Below, piece by piece: positions 41,972 to 50,423 of a DNA stretch of 64,000 nucleotides. The notes beneath the pieces are model-generated. The model saw nothing but the letters and a program-made list of their open reading frames with translations. It ran no database searches and was not told the DNA's origin. Both the position numbers and the translations under genes were made by a program. This stretch comes from Zhongshania antarctica (lineage in GTDB: Bacteria; Pseudomonadota; Gammaproteobacteria; Pseudomonadales; Spongiibacteraceae): positions 310,001-374,000 of the forward strand of contig NZ_JACHHW010000002.1 in assembly GCF_014202945.1 (NCBI RefSeq), given 5' to 3'. Numbering within the stretch: the first letter of the stretch is position 1; every line of letters begins with the position of its first letter.

Positions 41972-44884
41972 TTACGTAGACAACATCAGTTGCTGCCAGA
42001 GTCGACTGACATTTTTCCGCTCTGCGCCCAATGCCGCAATGGCTATCCGCCCCTTTTGCTCTTGTAAGCTAAGGCGATGCGCCTGACTTCGAAACGCCTT
42101 GTAAGCGTCGATCAGTGCCTGGGTATCCGCGCTCGAAATCAGACCGTTATTATTCAGCGATTCCAGTATGCGAATGTTATCAGTGTAGTGTGTAAGCGGT
42201 GGGTGCTGATGTGACCATGCTAAAACGGCATATTGCACCATAAATTCAATATCAACGATACCTCCCTCGCCTTGTTTAAGGTCAAATTCGGTGTTTTTAT
42301 TTACCCCGAGCAGCAAGTGATCCCGCATTTTCTGGCGCATGGCGATCACTTCCTCGACCAGCGCCGCTTGTGGTCGGGTTTTACACAGGATTTGACGGCG
42401 CAAATCAGCAAATTTTTCTGCCAAAACCCCATCGCCAGCAACCGCCCTCACCCGCACTAAGGCCTGATGCTCCCATGTCCAAGCCTGATTTTGCTGATAA
42501 TCGCTAAACGCAGTAAAAGACGACACCAACAAGCCCGAATTACCGGACGGCCGCAGCCGCATATCCACCTCGTAAAGGGCGCCGAGCCGCGTGGTGGCGG
42601 TAAGAATATGGATAATGCGCTGCCCTAGGCGAGTAAAAAACGTGCCTGCATCCACCGAACGCTCGCCATCGGTCACTGCCGTTGTGGGCAAGTCATGGAG
42701 AAACACCAAATCCAAGTCTGAGCCGTAACTTAGCTCGAGGCCGCCAAGTTTACCGTAGCCCAATACCACAAAGTGGCGACGGTCATCGCCATCCGGAACA
42801 GGACTTCCGTGTTTATCGAGCAAATTCTGCCAGGCAATATCCAGCACCGCCGCCAAAACCACTTCGGCAATTGCAGTGAGATAATCACTCACCTTCATTA
42901 AGGGGAGGCTGTCGGTGACCTCTGAGGCTGCACCGCGCAAAACATGGGCGAGCCGAAAATAGCGCAACGCTTCCATTTGCGCCTCCAGATCACCGCTTTC
43001 TACGCGCAATAAGCGCTGCCTTAGCTCACTGGCTAACCCGGCTTGGTCTGGCATGGAATACAAGCTGCGCGCATCGAGCAGCTCATCAAGTAATACCGGG
43101 TGAGCCGCAAGCTGACGAGCGATCCACGGGCTAGCGTCACAAAGTTCGACCAAGCGCCCCCGTGCACCAGGGTTCTCGATAAGTAAAACCAAGTAGGCGG
43201 TGCGGCGCAGAACCGCTTCGATTAAGGGGATCAGTCGCAATAGCGTTGCCGTTGGCGCCGATACCCCACACAAATCTTCCAATAATAACGGCAGCAAACC
43301 GTACAGCCGATCGCGGCCGCGACCTTGCATACGCTGCACACTGGCGCCGTTAAGCAAGGCAACCAATAAGCGTGCCGCTTCTTCTGCGGCGTCAAAGCCC
43401 GCTTCTTCAAGGGTGGCGCGCACCTCATCTTGGTCAAGATCATCAAGCATCGAGCGCCAGCGCTGATGACTGAGGTGGGGACGCTCGACCTCGGTTTCCA
43501 CCGGCGCAATAACATTGGCAAAACAGCGACTTACCCTGCCTCTATGCTCAGTCAACGCCGCCGCAAAGGCGGGCCAATCACCGCCAAAGCCCATCGCTAA
43601 CGCCAAAGCGCAGCGCTCAGTATCGCTACTGGGCAATTGCTGAGTTTGCTCGTCTCGCCAGGCCTGGATGGCGTGTTCGGTATTGCGTAAAAAGCGATAG
43701 GCCTCGATTAACTCAGCGACCACGTCGGTCGGTAAATACTGCTGCGCAGCCAACTCCCGCAAAATGGTCTGCAACTCCAAGGCCTGTAAGGCGACTTCCT
43801 GCCCGCCACGGATCAGCTGAAAGCACTGGGCAATGAACTCTATTTCTCGAATCCCTCCGGCGCCCAATTTGATATTGTCCTGCAACTGGCGACGCAGCAC
43901 TTCGCGCTGAATCATGCTCTTCATTTCCCGCAGGGATTCAATGGCAGAAAAATCCAAATAGCGGCGATACACAAAGGGCCGCAGCTGATCTAAGAGCTGC
44001 GCACCCGCCGCGCGGTCACCGGCGATACAGCGTGCTTTAATGAGCGCGTAACGCTCCCAGTCGCGGCCTTGGTCTTGGTAGTATTCTTCTAAGGCATCAA
44101 AGCTAATCACCAATGGTCCGCTCTGGCCGTAAGGCCGCAGGCGCATATCCACTCTAAACACAAAGCCATCGGCGGTGCGGGTATCTAGCGCTTTAATTAG
44201 GCGCTGGCCCAAACGAATAAAGAACTCCTGATTATCCACACTGCGCGCCGCGCCCACCGTCTCACCGGCTTCAGGATAGGCAAAGATAAGATCGATATCT
44301 GAAGACAAATTCAGCTCGCCAGCCCCTAATTTGCCCATGGCGATCACCACCAGTTGCTGGGGCTCACCCGCTTTAGACTGCGGCTCGCCGCGCTCAGCGC
44401 TCAGCTGGCGATGCAAGAAATCCAGCGCCACATCCACACAGGCCTCAGCCAAGTGGGATAAATCGGCAACGGTCTCTTCCATTGCCGCTAGGCGATTGAG
44501 ATCGCGCCACACAATGCGCAGCCAGTGCCGGTTGCGAAACTGGCGCAGTACCTGCGCAAGATCATCGGCATTTTCACACCTGGCGCAAGCGACACTTAAC
44601 TCTGCCCGCCAACGCGCTGACGCTATGCTATTTTCCAATAAACCCGCCGCGTCTAAGTTGGGCAACCAGTCTGGGTGGCGAACACAGAACTCAAATAAGG
44701 TGTGACTGCAGGCCAGTGCTTGCAATAGCTCAATTCGCCGCGCCGAGCGGGCAAAGCCTTGATACCATTGCGCTTGGTCGCTATCACAGTGCTCTAGCAG
44801 GCTCTGCCAGCGCTGCTCAACTTCTGCGATGAGCGCGGCGGGCAGTTCGCCATCCTGTAGCGCCAAACTCTCTACTGATGTCAT
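41972..44884 (-). CDS. glnE: Glutamine-synthetase adenylyltransferase/deadenylase
   Basis: The 970-residue GlnE has two nucleotidyltransferase domains. Each is marked by GKLGxxEL: AMGKLGAGELNLSSDIDLIF in the N-terminal deadenylase half and GYGKLGGLELSYGSDLDLVF in the C-terminal adenylylase half. It modulates glutamine synthetase in response to PII. Length is normal for the family. Confidence 0.97.
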   Translation of the reverse strand: MTSVESLALQDGELPAALIAEVEQRWQSLLEHCDSDQAQWYQGFARSARRIELLQALACSHTLFEFCVRHPDWLPNLDAAGLLENSIASARWRAELSVACARCENADDLAQVLRQFRNRHWLRIVWRDLNRLAAMEETVADLSHLAEACVDVALDFLHRQLSAERGEPQSKAGEPQQLVVIAMGKLGAGELNLSSDIDLIFAYPEAGETVGAARSVDNQEFFIRLGQRLIKALDTRTADGFVFRVDMRLRPYGQSGPLVISFDALEEYYQDQGRDWERYALIKARCIAGDRAAGAQLLDQLRPFVYRRYLDFSAIESLREMKSMIQREVLRRQLQDNIKLGAGGIREIEFIAQCFQLIRGGQEVALQALELQTILRELAAQQYLPTDVVAELIEAYRFLRNTEHAIQAWRDEQTQQLPSSDTERCALALAMGFGGDWPAFAAALTEHRGRVSRCFANVIAPVETEVERPHLSHQRWRSMLDDLDQDEVRATLEEAGFDAAEEAARLLVALLNGASVQRMQGRGRDRLYGLLPLLLEDLCGVSAPTATLLRLIPLIEAVLRRTAYLVLLIENPGARGRLVELCDASPWIARQLAAHPVLLDELLDARSLYSMPDQAGLASELRQRLLRVESGDLEAQMEALRYFRLAHVLRGAASEVTDSLPLMKVSDYLTAIAEVVLAAVLDIAWQNLLDKHGSPVPDGDDRRHFVVLGYGKLGGLELSYGSDLDLVFLHDLPTTAVTDGERSVDAGTFFTRLGQRIIHILTATTRLGALYEVDMRLRPSGNSGLLVSSFTAFSDYQQNQAWTWEHQALVRVRAVAGDGVLAEKFADLRRQILCKTRPQAALVEEVIAMRQKMRDHLLLGVNKNTEFDLKQGEGGIVDIEFMVQYAVLAWSHQHPPLTHYTDNIRILESLNNNGLISSADTQALIDAYKAFRSQAHRLSLQEQKGRIAIAALGAERKNVSRLWQQLMLST

Positions 44885-44926
44885 ATCGCCTAGCCTTCTC
44901 TCTTTAATTGGTTTTGCAGCGGCGGC

Positions 44927-46705
44927 TTACTGAGTTTGCACTGGCGGCGCGACCCTCAGCACCTCGGCAACAGTGGTCTCGCCTCTGGCAACCTTTTGAG
45001 CACCGCTGAGACGCAGGGTGCGCATACCATTTTTCATGGCCAGGCGGCGCAGATTATCCAGCTCGATATCGTCGCCAATCGCACTTTGAATAGAACCCTC
45101 CATCGGCAAAATTTCGTAAATACCTTGGCGGCCATGGAAACCGGTATTCCGACATTCCAAACAACCCGGCGCATGGAATACCTGCTTGGGCGGCGCAACC
45201 TTCCACGGCGTGGTTAAGGTTGTCCACTCGGTTTCATTCAGCGTAGTGGCCTCTTTGCAATGGGGGCACAAGGTCCGCACCAAGCGCTGGGCCATCACCC
45301 CAAGTACGGTGGCGCGAATCAGGTACGCAGGCACACCCAGCTCCAGTAAGCGAGTCACTGCCGACGGCGCGTCGTTGGTGTGTAGCGTCGAGATCACCAA
45401 GTGACCAGTAAGCGCAGCCTGAATCGCCATTTCGGCGGTTTCTAAATCACGAATCTCGCCGATCATGATGATGTCCGGGTCTTGACGCAGCAACGCCCGC
45501 ACCCCGCCGGCAAAATCAAGATTGATATTGTGCTGCACCTGCATTTGGTTAAAGGCGTCTTCAACCATTTCAATGGGGTCTTCAATGGTGCAGACATTCA
45601 CTTCAGAGGTCGCAATTTGCTTGAGGCTAGAATACAGGGTGGTGGTTTTGCCCGAGCCAGTGGGGCCGGTGACCAAGACAATGCCGTGAGCGGAGCGAAT
45701 CATGCCGTCCCAGCGCTGGCGATCCTCGCCGCGCAGACCGAGCTCGTCAAAGCTGCGCAGCAATACTTCCGGGTCAAAGATCCGCATTACCATTTTTTCG
45801 CCAAAGGCGGTAGGCAGGGTCGACAGCCGCAATTCGATTTCGGCGCCGCCAGGATTCTTGGTTTTGAGGCGGCCATCTTGGGGGCGGCGTTTCTCGGCCA
45901 CGTCCATACGGCCAAGTATTTTTAGGCGGCTTACTACTGCGGTTAGCACCGTGGCGGGGAGTTCGTACACATTGTAGAGCACACCGTCGATACGAAAACG
46001 GACATTGCCCTGCTCGCGGCGCGGCTCGATATGAATATCACTGGCGCGCTGATCGTAGGCGTATTGCAGCAGCCAATCGACAATATTCACCACGTGACCG
46101 TCGTTGGCATCGAGGTCTTTTAAGTTGCTGATTTCCAGTAATTGTTCAAGGTTGTTGCTGGCGTTGCCGCGCCGACTATTGTCGCCGCTGGCGCCCCGCA
46201 CCGACTTGGCGAGGCTGTAAAACTCAACGGTGAAGCGGTCTATAGCCTCGGGGTCGGCAAGTACCCGCCGAATAGGGCGCCGCAACACCTGCTGTAAATC
46301 GCTTTCCCATGCTGTGACAAAGGGCTCACCACCAGCGACCACCACTTCTTTCGGATTAACGGCCACCGCCAAGATCCGGTGACGCTGGGCAAAGGCAAAG
46401 GACATCACCTCGGTCACCGCCGGCACGTCGATTTTCAAGGGGTCTATGCGCATGGCTTCTTGACCGCAGTGGCCCGCCAGCCACTCCAGCAGCGTATCCA
46501 TGTTCAGCGTCCGACCGTGCCGCGACAAATCAGCCAGTTGCTCGCTAACGATATAATTGAGTACATGCTGAATTTTGTCGCCATTGCGCGGCGGGCTAAT
46601 ACGCAAGCGCTTAGCGCTACTCGCATCAATAATGCCGTCGGCTACCAATTGGCGCAGTAACGCGCCAGTTTCCAACGGCCCTGTTTTTGTGATCTGGCTT
46701 TGCAT
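44927..46705 (-). CDS. GspE/PilB-type secretion ATPase
   Basis: The 592-residue protein has an MshEN-like N-terminal region, a central N2 domain (RASDIHIEPRREQGNVRFRIDG) and an ATPase core with GPTGSGKTTTLYSSL, TIEDPIEMV, DPDIIMIGEIRDLETAEMA and HLVISTLHTNDA. It ends in a CPHC / CLEC zinc site. It is an assembly ATPase of a type II or type IV pilus family system. No other secretion gene is adjacent, and it sits beside glnE, so its partner machinery must lie elsewhere. Confidence 0.88.
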   Translation of the reverse strand: MQSQITKTGPLETGALLRQLVADGIIDASSAKRLRISPPRNGDKIQHVLNYIVSEQLADLSRHGRTLNMDTLLEWLAGHCGQEAMRIDPLKIDVPAVTEVMSFAFAQRHRILAVAVNPKEVVVAGGEPFVTAWESDLQQVLRRPIRRVLADPEAIDRFTVEFYSLAKSVRGASGDNSRRGNASNNLEQLLEISNLKDLDANDGHVVNIVDWLLQYAYDQRASDIHIEPRREQGNVRFRIDGVLYNVYELPATVLTAVVSRLKILGRMDVAEKRRPQDGRLKTKNPGGAEIELRLSTLPTAFGEKMVMRIFDPEVLLRSFDELGLRGEDRQRWDGMIRSAHGIVLVTGPTGSGKTTTLYSSLKQIATSEVNVCTIEDPIEMVEDAFNQMQVQHNINLDFAGGVRALLRQDPDIIMIGEIRDLETAEMAIQAALTGHLVISTLHTNDAPSAVTRLLELGVPAYLIRATVLGVMAQRLVRTLCPHCKEATTLNETEWTTLTTPWKVAPPKQVFHAPGCLECRNTGFHGRQGIYEILPMEGSIQSAIGDDIELDNLRRLAMKNGMRTLRLSGAQKVARGETTVAEVLRVAPPVQTQ

Positions 46706-46905
46706 CCCCGCGCTAACCCCTTGTTATAGTTGGGTGACTCTGATGTTTGACAAAATTTCCGCTTGCGCAGAGCCACTCTTGCATTATGGCAAGTCCCAAG
46801 CAAATTACACCCCTGTAACAGCGTCGTGTTAAAAACTGGTTACCCATGGCCTAGGTCAGTATAATCCGCCCACTAATACGACTGACGATACGCAGGAGTC
46901 GCACC

Positions 46906-47583
46906 GTGCCATTAAATTCACTGGGCAGTCTGTTCGGAAAATCCCCTTTCGAACCGATACAGGAACACATGAAGCAGGCACAAGCCTGTGCCGCCGCACT
47001 CAAACCCTTTATCGATGCTGTACTAGCTGACGATTGGGAGCGAGCCGAAAAAGCTCAACAAATTATCGTCGATCTTGAAAACGAAGCCGACAAACTCAAA
47101 AAGCAGGTACGCCTGCAACTCCCGAACAATCTATTCCTCCCGGTGCCCCGCGCCGATCTTCTCGACCTGGTCAGTATGCAAGATCGCATCGCCAACTGCA
47201 GCAAGGATATTGCCGGGCTTATGTTAGGCCGCAAAATGCAGATTCCTGCGCCGCTAGCGACAGCCCTGAGCGAGTATGTTGAATTAGCAATTGCCACCTC
47301 AGCCCAGGCCATGAAAGCCATTGAAGAGCTGGATGAGTTGCTCGAAACCGGTTTCAGAGGCCGCGAAGTTAGTCTCGTCGAAACCATGATAGAGGAGCTA
47401 GATCGCCTAGAGCACTCCGCCGACAAATTACAAATCGATATCCGCGGGGCGCTCTATGTAATTGAAAAAGACCTGCCCCCGGTTGACGTAATGTTTATGT
47501 ACCAAACCATTACGCTGATTGGCGAATTGTCTGATAAATCACAAAAAGTAGGCTCGCGTCTGCAAATTGTTATTGCTCGCTGA
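46906..47583 (+). CDS. PhoU-like DUF47 protein (TIGR00153), Pit accessory protein
   Basis: The 225-residue helical protein is of the PhoU/DUF47 type: FGKSPFEPIQEHMKQAQACA at the N-terminus and LDRLEHSADKLQIDIR near the C-terminus. These proteins occur with Pit phosphate transporters and are thought to modulate them. The start is GTG at 46906 with AGGAG upstream. It precedes pit by 32 bp. Confidence 0.9.
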   Translation: MPLNSLGSLFGKSPFEPIQEHMKQAQACAAALKPFIDAVLADDWERAEKAQQIIVDLENEADKLKKQVRLQLPNNLFLPVPRADLLDLVSMQDRIANCSKDIAGLMLGRKMQIPAPLATALSEYVELAIATSAQAMKAIEELDELLETGFRGREVSLVETMIEELDRLEHSADKLQIDIRGALYVIEKDLPPVDVMFMYQTITLIGELSDKSQKVGSRLQIVIAR

Positions 47584-47615
47584 AAAGCCGGCACAAGCTT
47601 ACATAAGGAATTCAC

Positions 47616-48881
47616 ATGTCAATTATTGCTGAACACGGGCAGTTATTGCTTATCTTAGCCTGCCTTTTTGGCTTTTTTATGGCCTGGGGCGTTGGTGCTA
47701 ATGATGTTGCCAATGCCATGGGTACCTCGGTGGGCGCTAAGGCGCTAACCATTAAGCAAGCGATTCTCATCGCCATGGTTTTTGAGTTCTGCGGCGCCTA
47801 CCTGGCTGGCGGCGAAGTAACAGAAACCATTCGCAAAGGTATTATTGACCCCGCCTTTGTCGCCGACAGCCCTGATCTTCTGGTTTTCGGCATGCTGTCA
47901 TCACTATTGGCGGCCGGTGTGTGGTTATTTATTGCCAGCATGATGGGCTGGCCCGTTTCCACTACGCACTCCATTGTTGGTGCACTGGTCGGTTTTGCCG
48001 CCGTGGGTATCGACAGTGATGCCGTGGAGTGGGGCAAAGTTGGCCAGATCGTCGCCAGCTGGGTGGTGTCGCCGGTTATGGCCGGGACCATCTCTTTTGG
48101 TATATTCCTCAGCGCTCAGCGCCTGATTCTAAATACTCAAAACCCCTTCGAAGCCGCCAAGAAATACATCCCCTACTACCTCTTCCTCGTCGGCTTTATG
48201 ATTGCCATGGTCACCATGACCAAAGGCCTTAAACACATCGGTTTAGGCTTAAACTTTCAGGAGTGTCTCGGCTATTCCACCATAGTGGGTATTATTGTCG
48301 CCGGTATTGGGCAGATGTTTTTACGTCGTATTAAAGATGTACCGTCTGGCGATGGCCGCTTTCGCTTTGCCAATGTCGAGCGCATGTTTGCGGTACTGAT
48401 GGTATTTACCGCCTGCGCCATGGCCTTTGCCCACGGTTCTAACGATGTAGCCAATGCCATTGGCCCGGTTGCCGCAGTAGTCAGCGTGATTCAATCCGGC
48501 GGCGAGATCGGCGCTAAGTCGGCCTTACCCAGCTGGATTTTGCTGGTCGGTGCTGGCGGTATCGTGTTTGGTTTGGCCACCTACGGCTTCAAAGTTATTG
48601 CGACCATCGGTACAAAAATCACTGAACTGACCCCCAGCCGCGGCTTTGCGGCCGAGTTAGGCGCGGCGTCGACGGTGGTTGTCGCCTCTGCGACCGGCTT
48701 ACCCATCTCCACTACACACACCCTTGTGGGCGCTGTACTAGGGGTGGGCTTAGCACGGGGCATTGCCGCGCTAAACCTGAGTGTTATCCGCAACATTTTC
48801 ATGTCGTGGATCATCACCCTGCCTGCTGGCGCCGGTTTAGCCATCGTGTTTTTCTTCATCTTCAAGGCTATTTTCCTCTAG
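47616..48881 (+). CDS. Pit-family low-affinity phosphate transporter
   Basis: The 421-residue transporter has about ten helices and two copies of the PiT signature: GVGANDVANAMGTSVGAKAL in the N-terminal half and AHGSNDVANAIGPVAAV in the C-terminal half. It couples phosphate uptake to protons or sodium. It pairs with the upstream DUF47 gene. Confidence 0.95.
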   Translation: MSIIAEHGQLLLILACLFGFFMAWGVGANDVANAMGTSVGAKALTIKQAILIAMVFEFCGAYLAGGEVTETIRKGIIDPAFVADSPDLLVFGMLSSLLAAGVWLFIASMMGWPVSTTHSIVGALVGFAAVGIDSDAVEWGKVGQIVASWVVSPVMAGTISFGIFLSAQRLILNTQNPFEAAKKYIPYYLFLVGFMIAMVTMTKGLKHIGLGLNFQECLGYSTIVGIIVAGIGQMFLRRIKDVPSGDGRFRFANVERMFAVLMVFTACAMAFAHGSNDVANAIGPVAAVVSVIQSGGEIGAKSALPSWILLVGAGGIVFGLATYGFKVIATIGTKITELTPSRGFAAELGAASTVVVASATGLPISTTHTLVGAVLGVGLARGIAALNLSVIRNIFMSWIITLPAGAGLAIVFFFIFKAIFL

Positions 48882-48995
48882 AAAAACCGGCCTTCAGGGC
48901 AAACAATATCTGCGTAAACCGCTGCTATTGTTTGCCCGACTCGCTACAATATCGTCTCCATCGCCATGCGGCGACAGCGACATATGGCGAACTCT

Positions 48996-50141
48996 ATGAA
49001 CACAAAAAACGTTCTGTCTATGCTGACAGAGCTGGTCAAACTCCCCTCGGTTAGTTCTACTCTGCCCAGTCGCGATATGGGCAATATCAAAGTAATTGAG
49101 CAACTGGCCAACTGGCTAGAGCCACTCGGCTTCGCCATTCGCATACTACCCATTGCCGGAAGCCCCAATAAAGCCAACCTAGTTGCCACCCTCGGCAGCG
49201 GCAGTGGCGGCTTAGTGCTGGCCGGCCACACCGACACCGTGCCCTGTGACGATACCCTATGGCACAGCGACCCCTTTGCGCTCACCGAGCGCGATGGTCG
49301 TTTATATGGGCTAGGCAGCACCGATATGAAAGGCTTCTTTGCTATCGCAATAGAGGCATTAAAGCCCTTCTTAGAAAAACCCCTGAGCGCACCGCTGATT
49401 ATTCTTGCCACCGCCGACGAAGAAAGCAGTATGGACGGCGCTCGCTCGCTGGTGCACGCCGATGTATCTGGCGCCCGTTATGCGGTGGTGGGCGAACCCA
49501 CCGGCCTAAAGCCGATGCGTGCCCATAAAGGCATTGTGATGAAGGGCATCACCATTACCGGCCGCTCGGGGCACTCATCTAACCCCTTACTTGGCAATAA
49601 CGCCATGGACGCCATGCACGAGGTGATGAGCGGCCTTATGCAATTGCGCCAAGAACTGGCGCTAAAATACCAACACCCCGGTTTTAGCGTGCCCACCCCC
49701 ACTTTGAATTTTGGCTGTATTCACGGCGGCGACAACCCCAATCGCATCTGTGGTCAGTGTGAGCTGCATTTTGATATTCGCACCACCCCCGGCATGGACA
49801 ATGGTGAACTGGACAGCCTAATTCAAAAAGTGCTCACTCCAGTAGCCGAGCGCCGCGCAATTAATATCGGCTTGCGCGCATTAATGCCGGGCTTAGCAGC
49901 CTATGAAGAGCCGGAAAACTCCGACATAGTGACGCTGGTAGAACACCTCACCGGACAGCCTGCCGGCACCGTTGGTTTCGCCACAGAAGCCCCGTTTTTT
50001 CAGCAGCTTGGTCTACAAACTATTGTGATGGGGCCAGGCTCAATTGATCAGGCCCACCAGCCCGATGAGTATATGGCGCTGGATCAAATTCAGCCGACTG
50101 TTGATGTGCTGCAAGCAATGATTAAACGCTATTGCCAATAG
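48996..50141 (+). CDS. argE: Acetylornithine deacetylase (ArgE), M20 family
   Basis: The ~381-residue zinc amidohydrolase has LAGHTDTVP (metal His/Asp), YGLGSTDMKGF, TADEESSMDGARSL (catalytic Glu) and GEPTGLKPMRAHKG. The C-terminal DQAHQPDEYM carries the last metal His. It removes the acetyl group of N-acetylornithine in arginine synthesis; succinyl-diaminopimelate desuccinylase is the related alternative. The start could also be ATG 48984. Confidence 0.88.
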   Translation: MNTKNVLSMLTELVKLPSVSSTLPSRDMGNIKVIEQLANWLEPLGFAIRILPIAGSPNKANLVATLGSGSGGLVLAGHTDTVPCDDTLWHSDPFALTERDGRLYGLGSTDMKGFFAIAIEALKPFLEKPLSAPLIILATADEESSMDGARSLVHADVSGARYAVVGEPTGLKPMRAHKGIVMKGITITGRSGHSSNPLLGNNAMDAMHEVMSGLMQLRQELALKYQHPGFSVPTPTLNFGCIHGGDNPNRICGQCELHFDIRTTPGMDNGELDSLIQKVLTPVAERRAINIGLRALMPGLAAYEEPENSDIVTLVEHLTGQPAGTVGFATEAPFFQQLGLQTIVMGPGSIDQAHQPDEYMALDQIQPTVDVLQAMIKRYCQ

Positions 50142-50204
50142 ATCGACCGCGAACTAATTACTCAAAAAACTTGATATGCGTCACATTAAACGCTAAAACG
50201 TATC

Positions 50205-50423
50205 TGCGTTAACGTGTTTTATCGCGTGAATAAAAATGTGTTTTCTTTTGATTTCTCATTGCTGTTCCACTTGATCACACCGCAACTCAAAAAAACAATA
50301 TATACCTAATCGGATTACTGCTAGCACATTGGAGTGCGAGCAAATAGGGCAGAAGCCCTCTGTTTAATATGGATATTAACGGCGCAGTAATACTGCCGAT
50401 ATAGGCAAACAAGGAGATGTTAT
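50205..50423 (+). promoter_or_regulatory. Leader shared by the two lipoprotein paralogues (copy 1)
   Basis: A 19-nt block TGCGTTAACGTGTTTTATC at 50205-50223 recurs exactly at 54028-54046. Each copy lies 208-219 nt before its lipoprotein start. Both leaders also share CCTAATC-GG-TACTGC and a GGGC-N4-GCCC hairpin (50347-50358; 54158-54169) whose loops differ. It may be a common regulator site or an RNA element. Confidence 0.45.
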
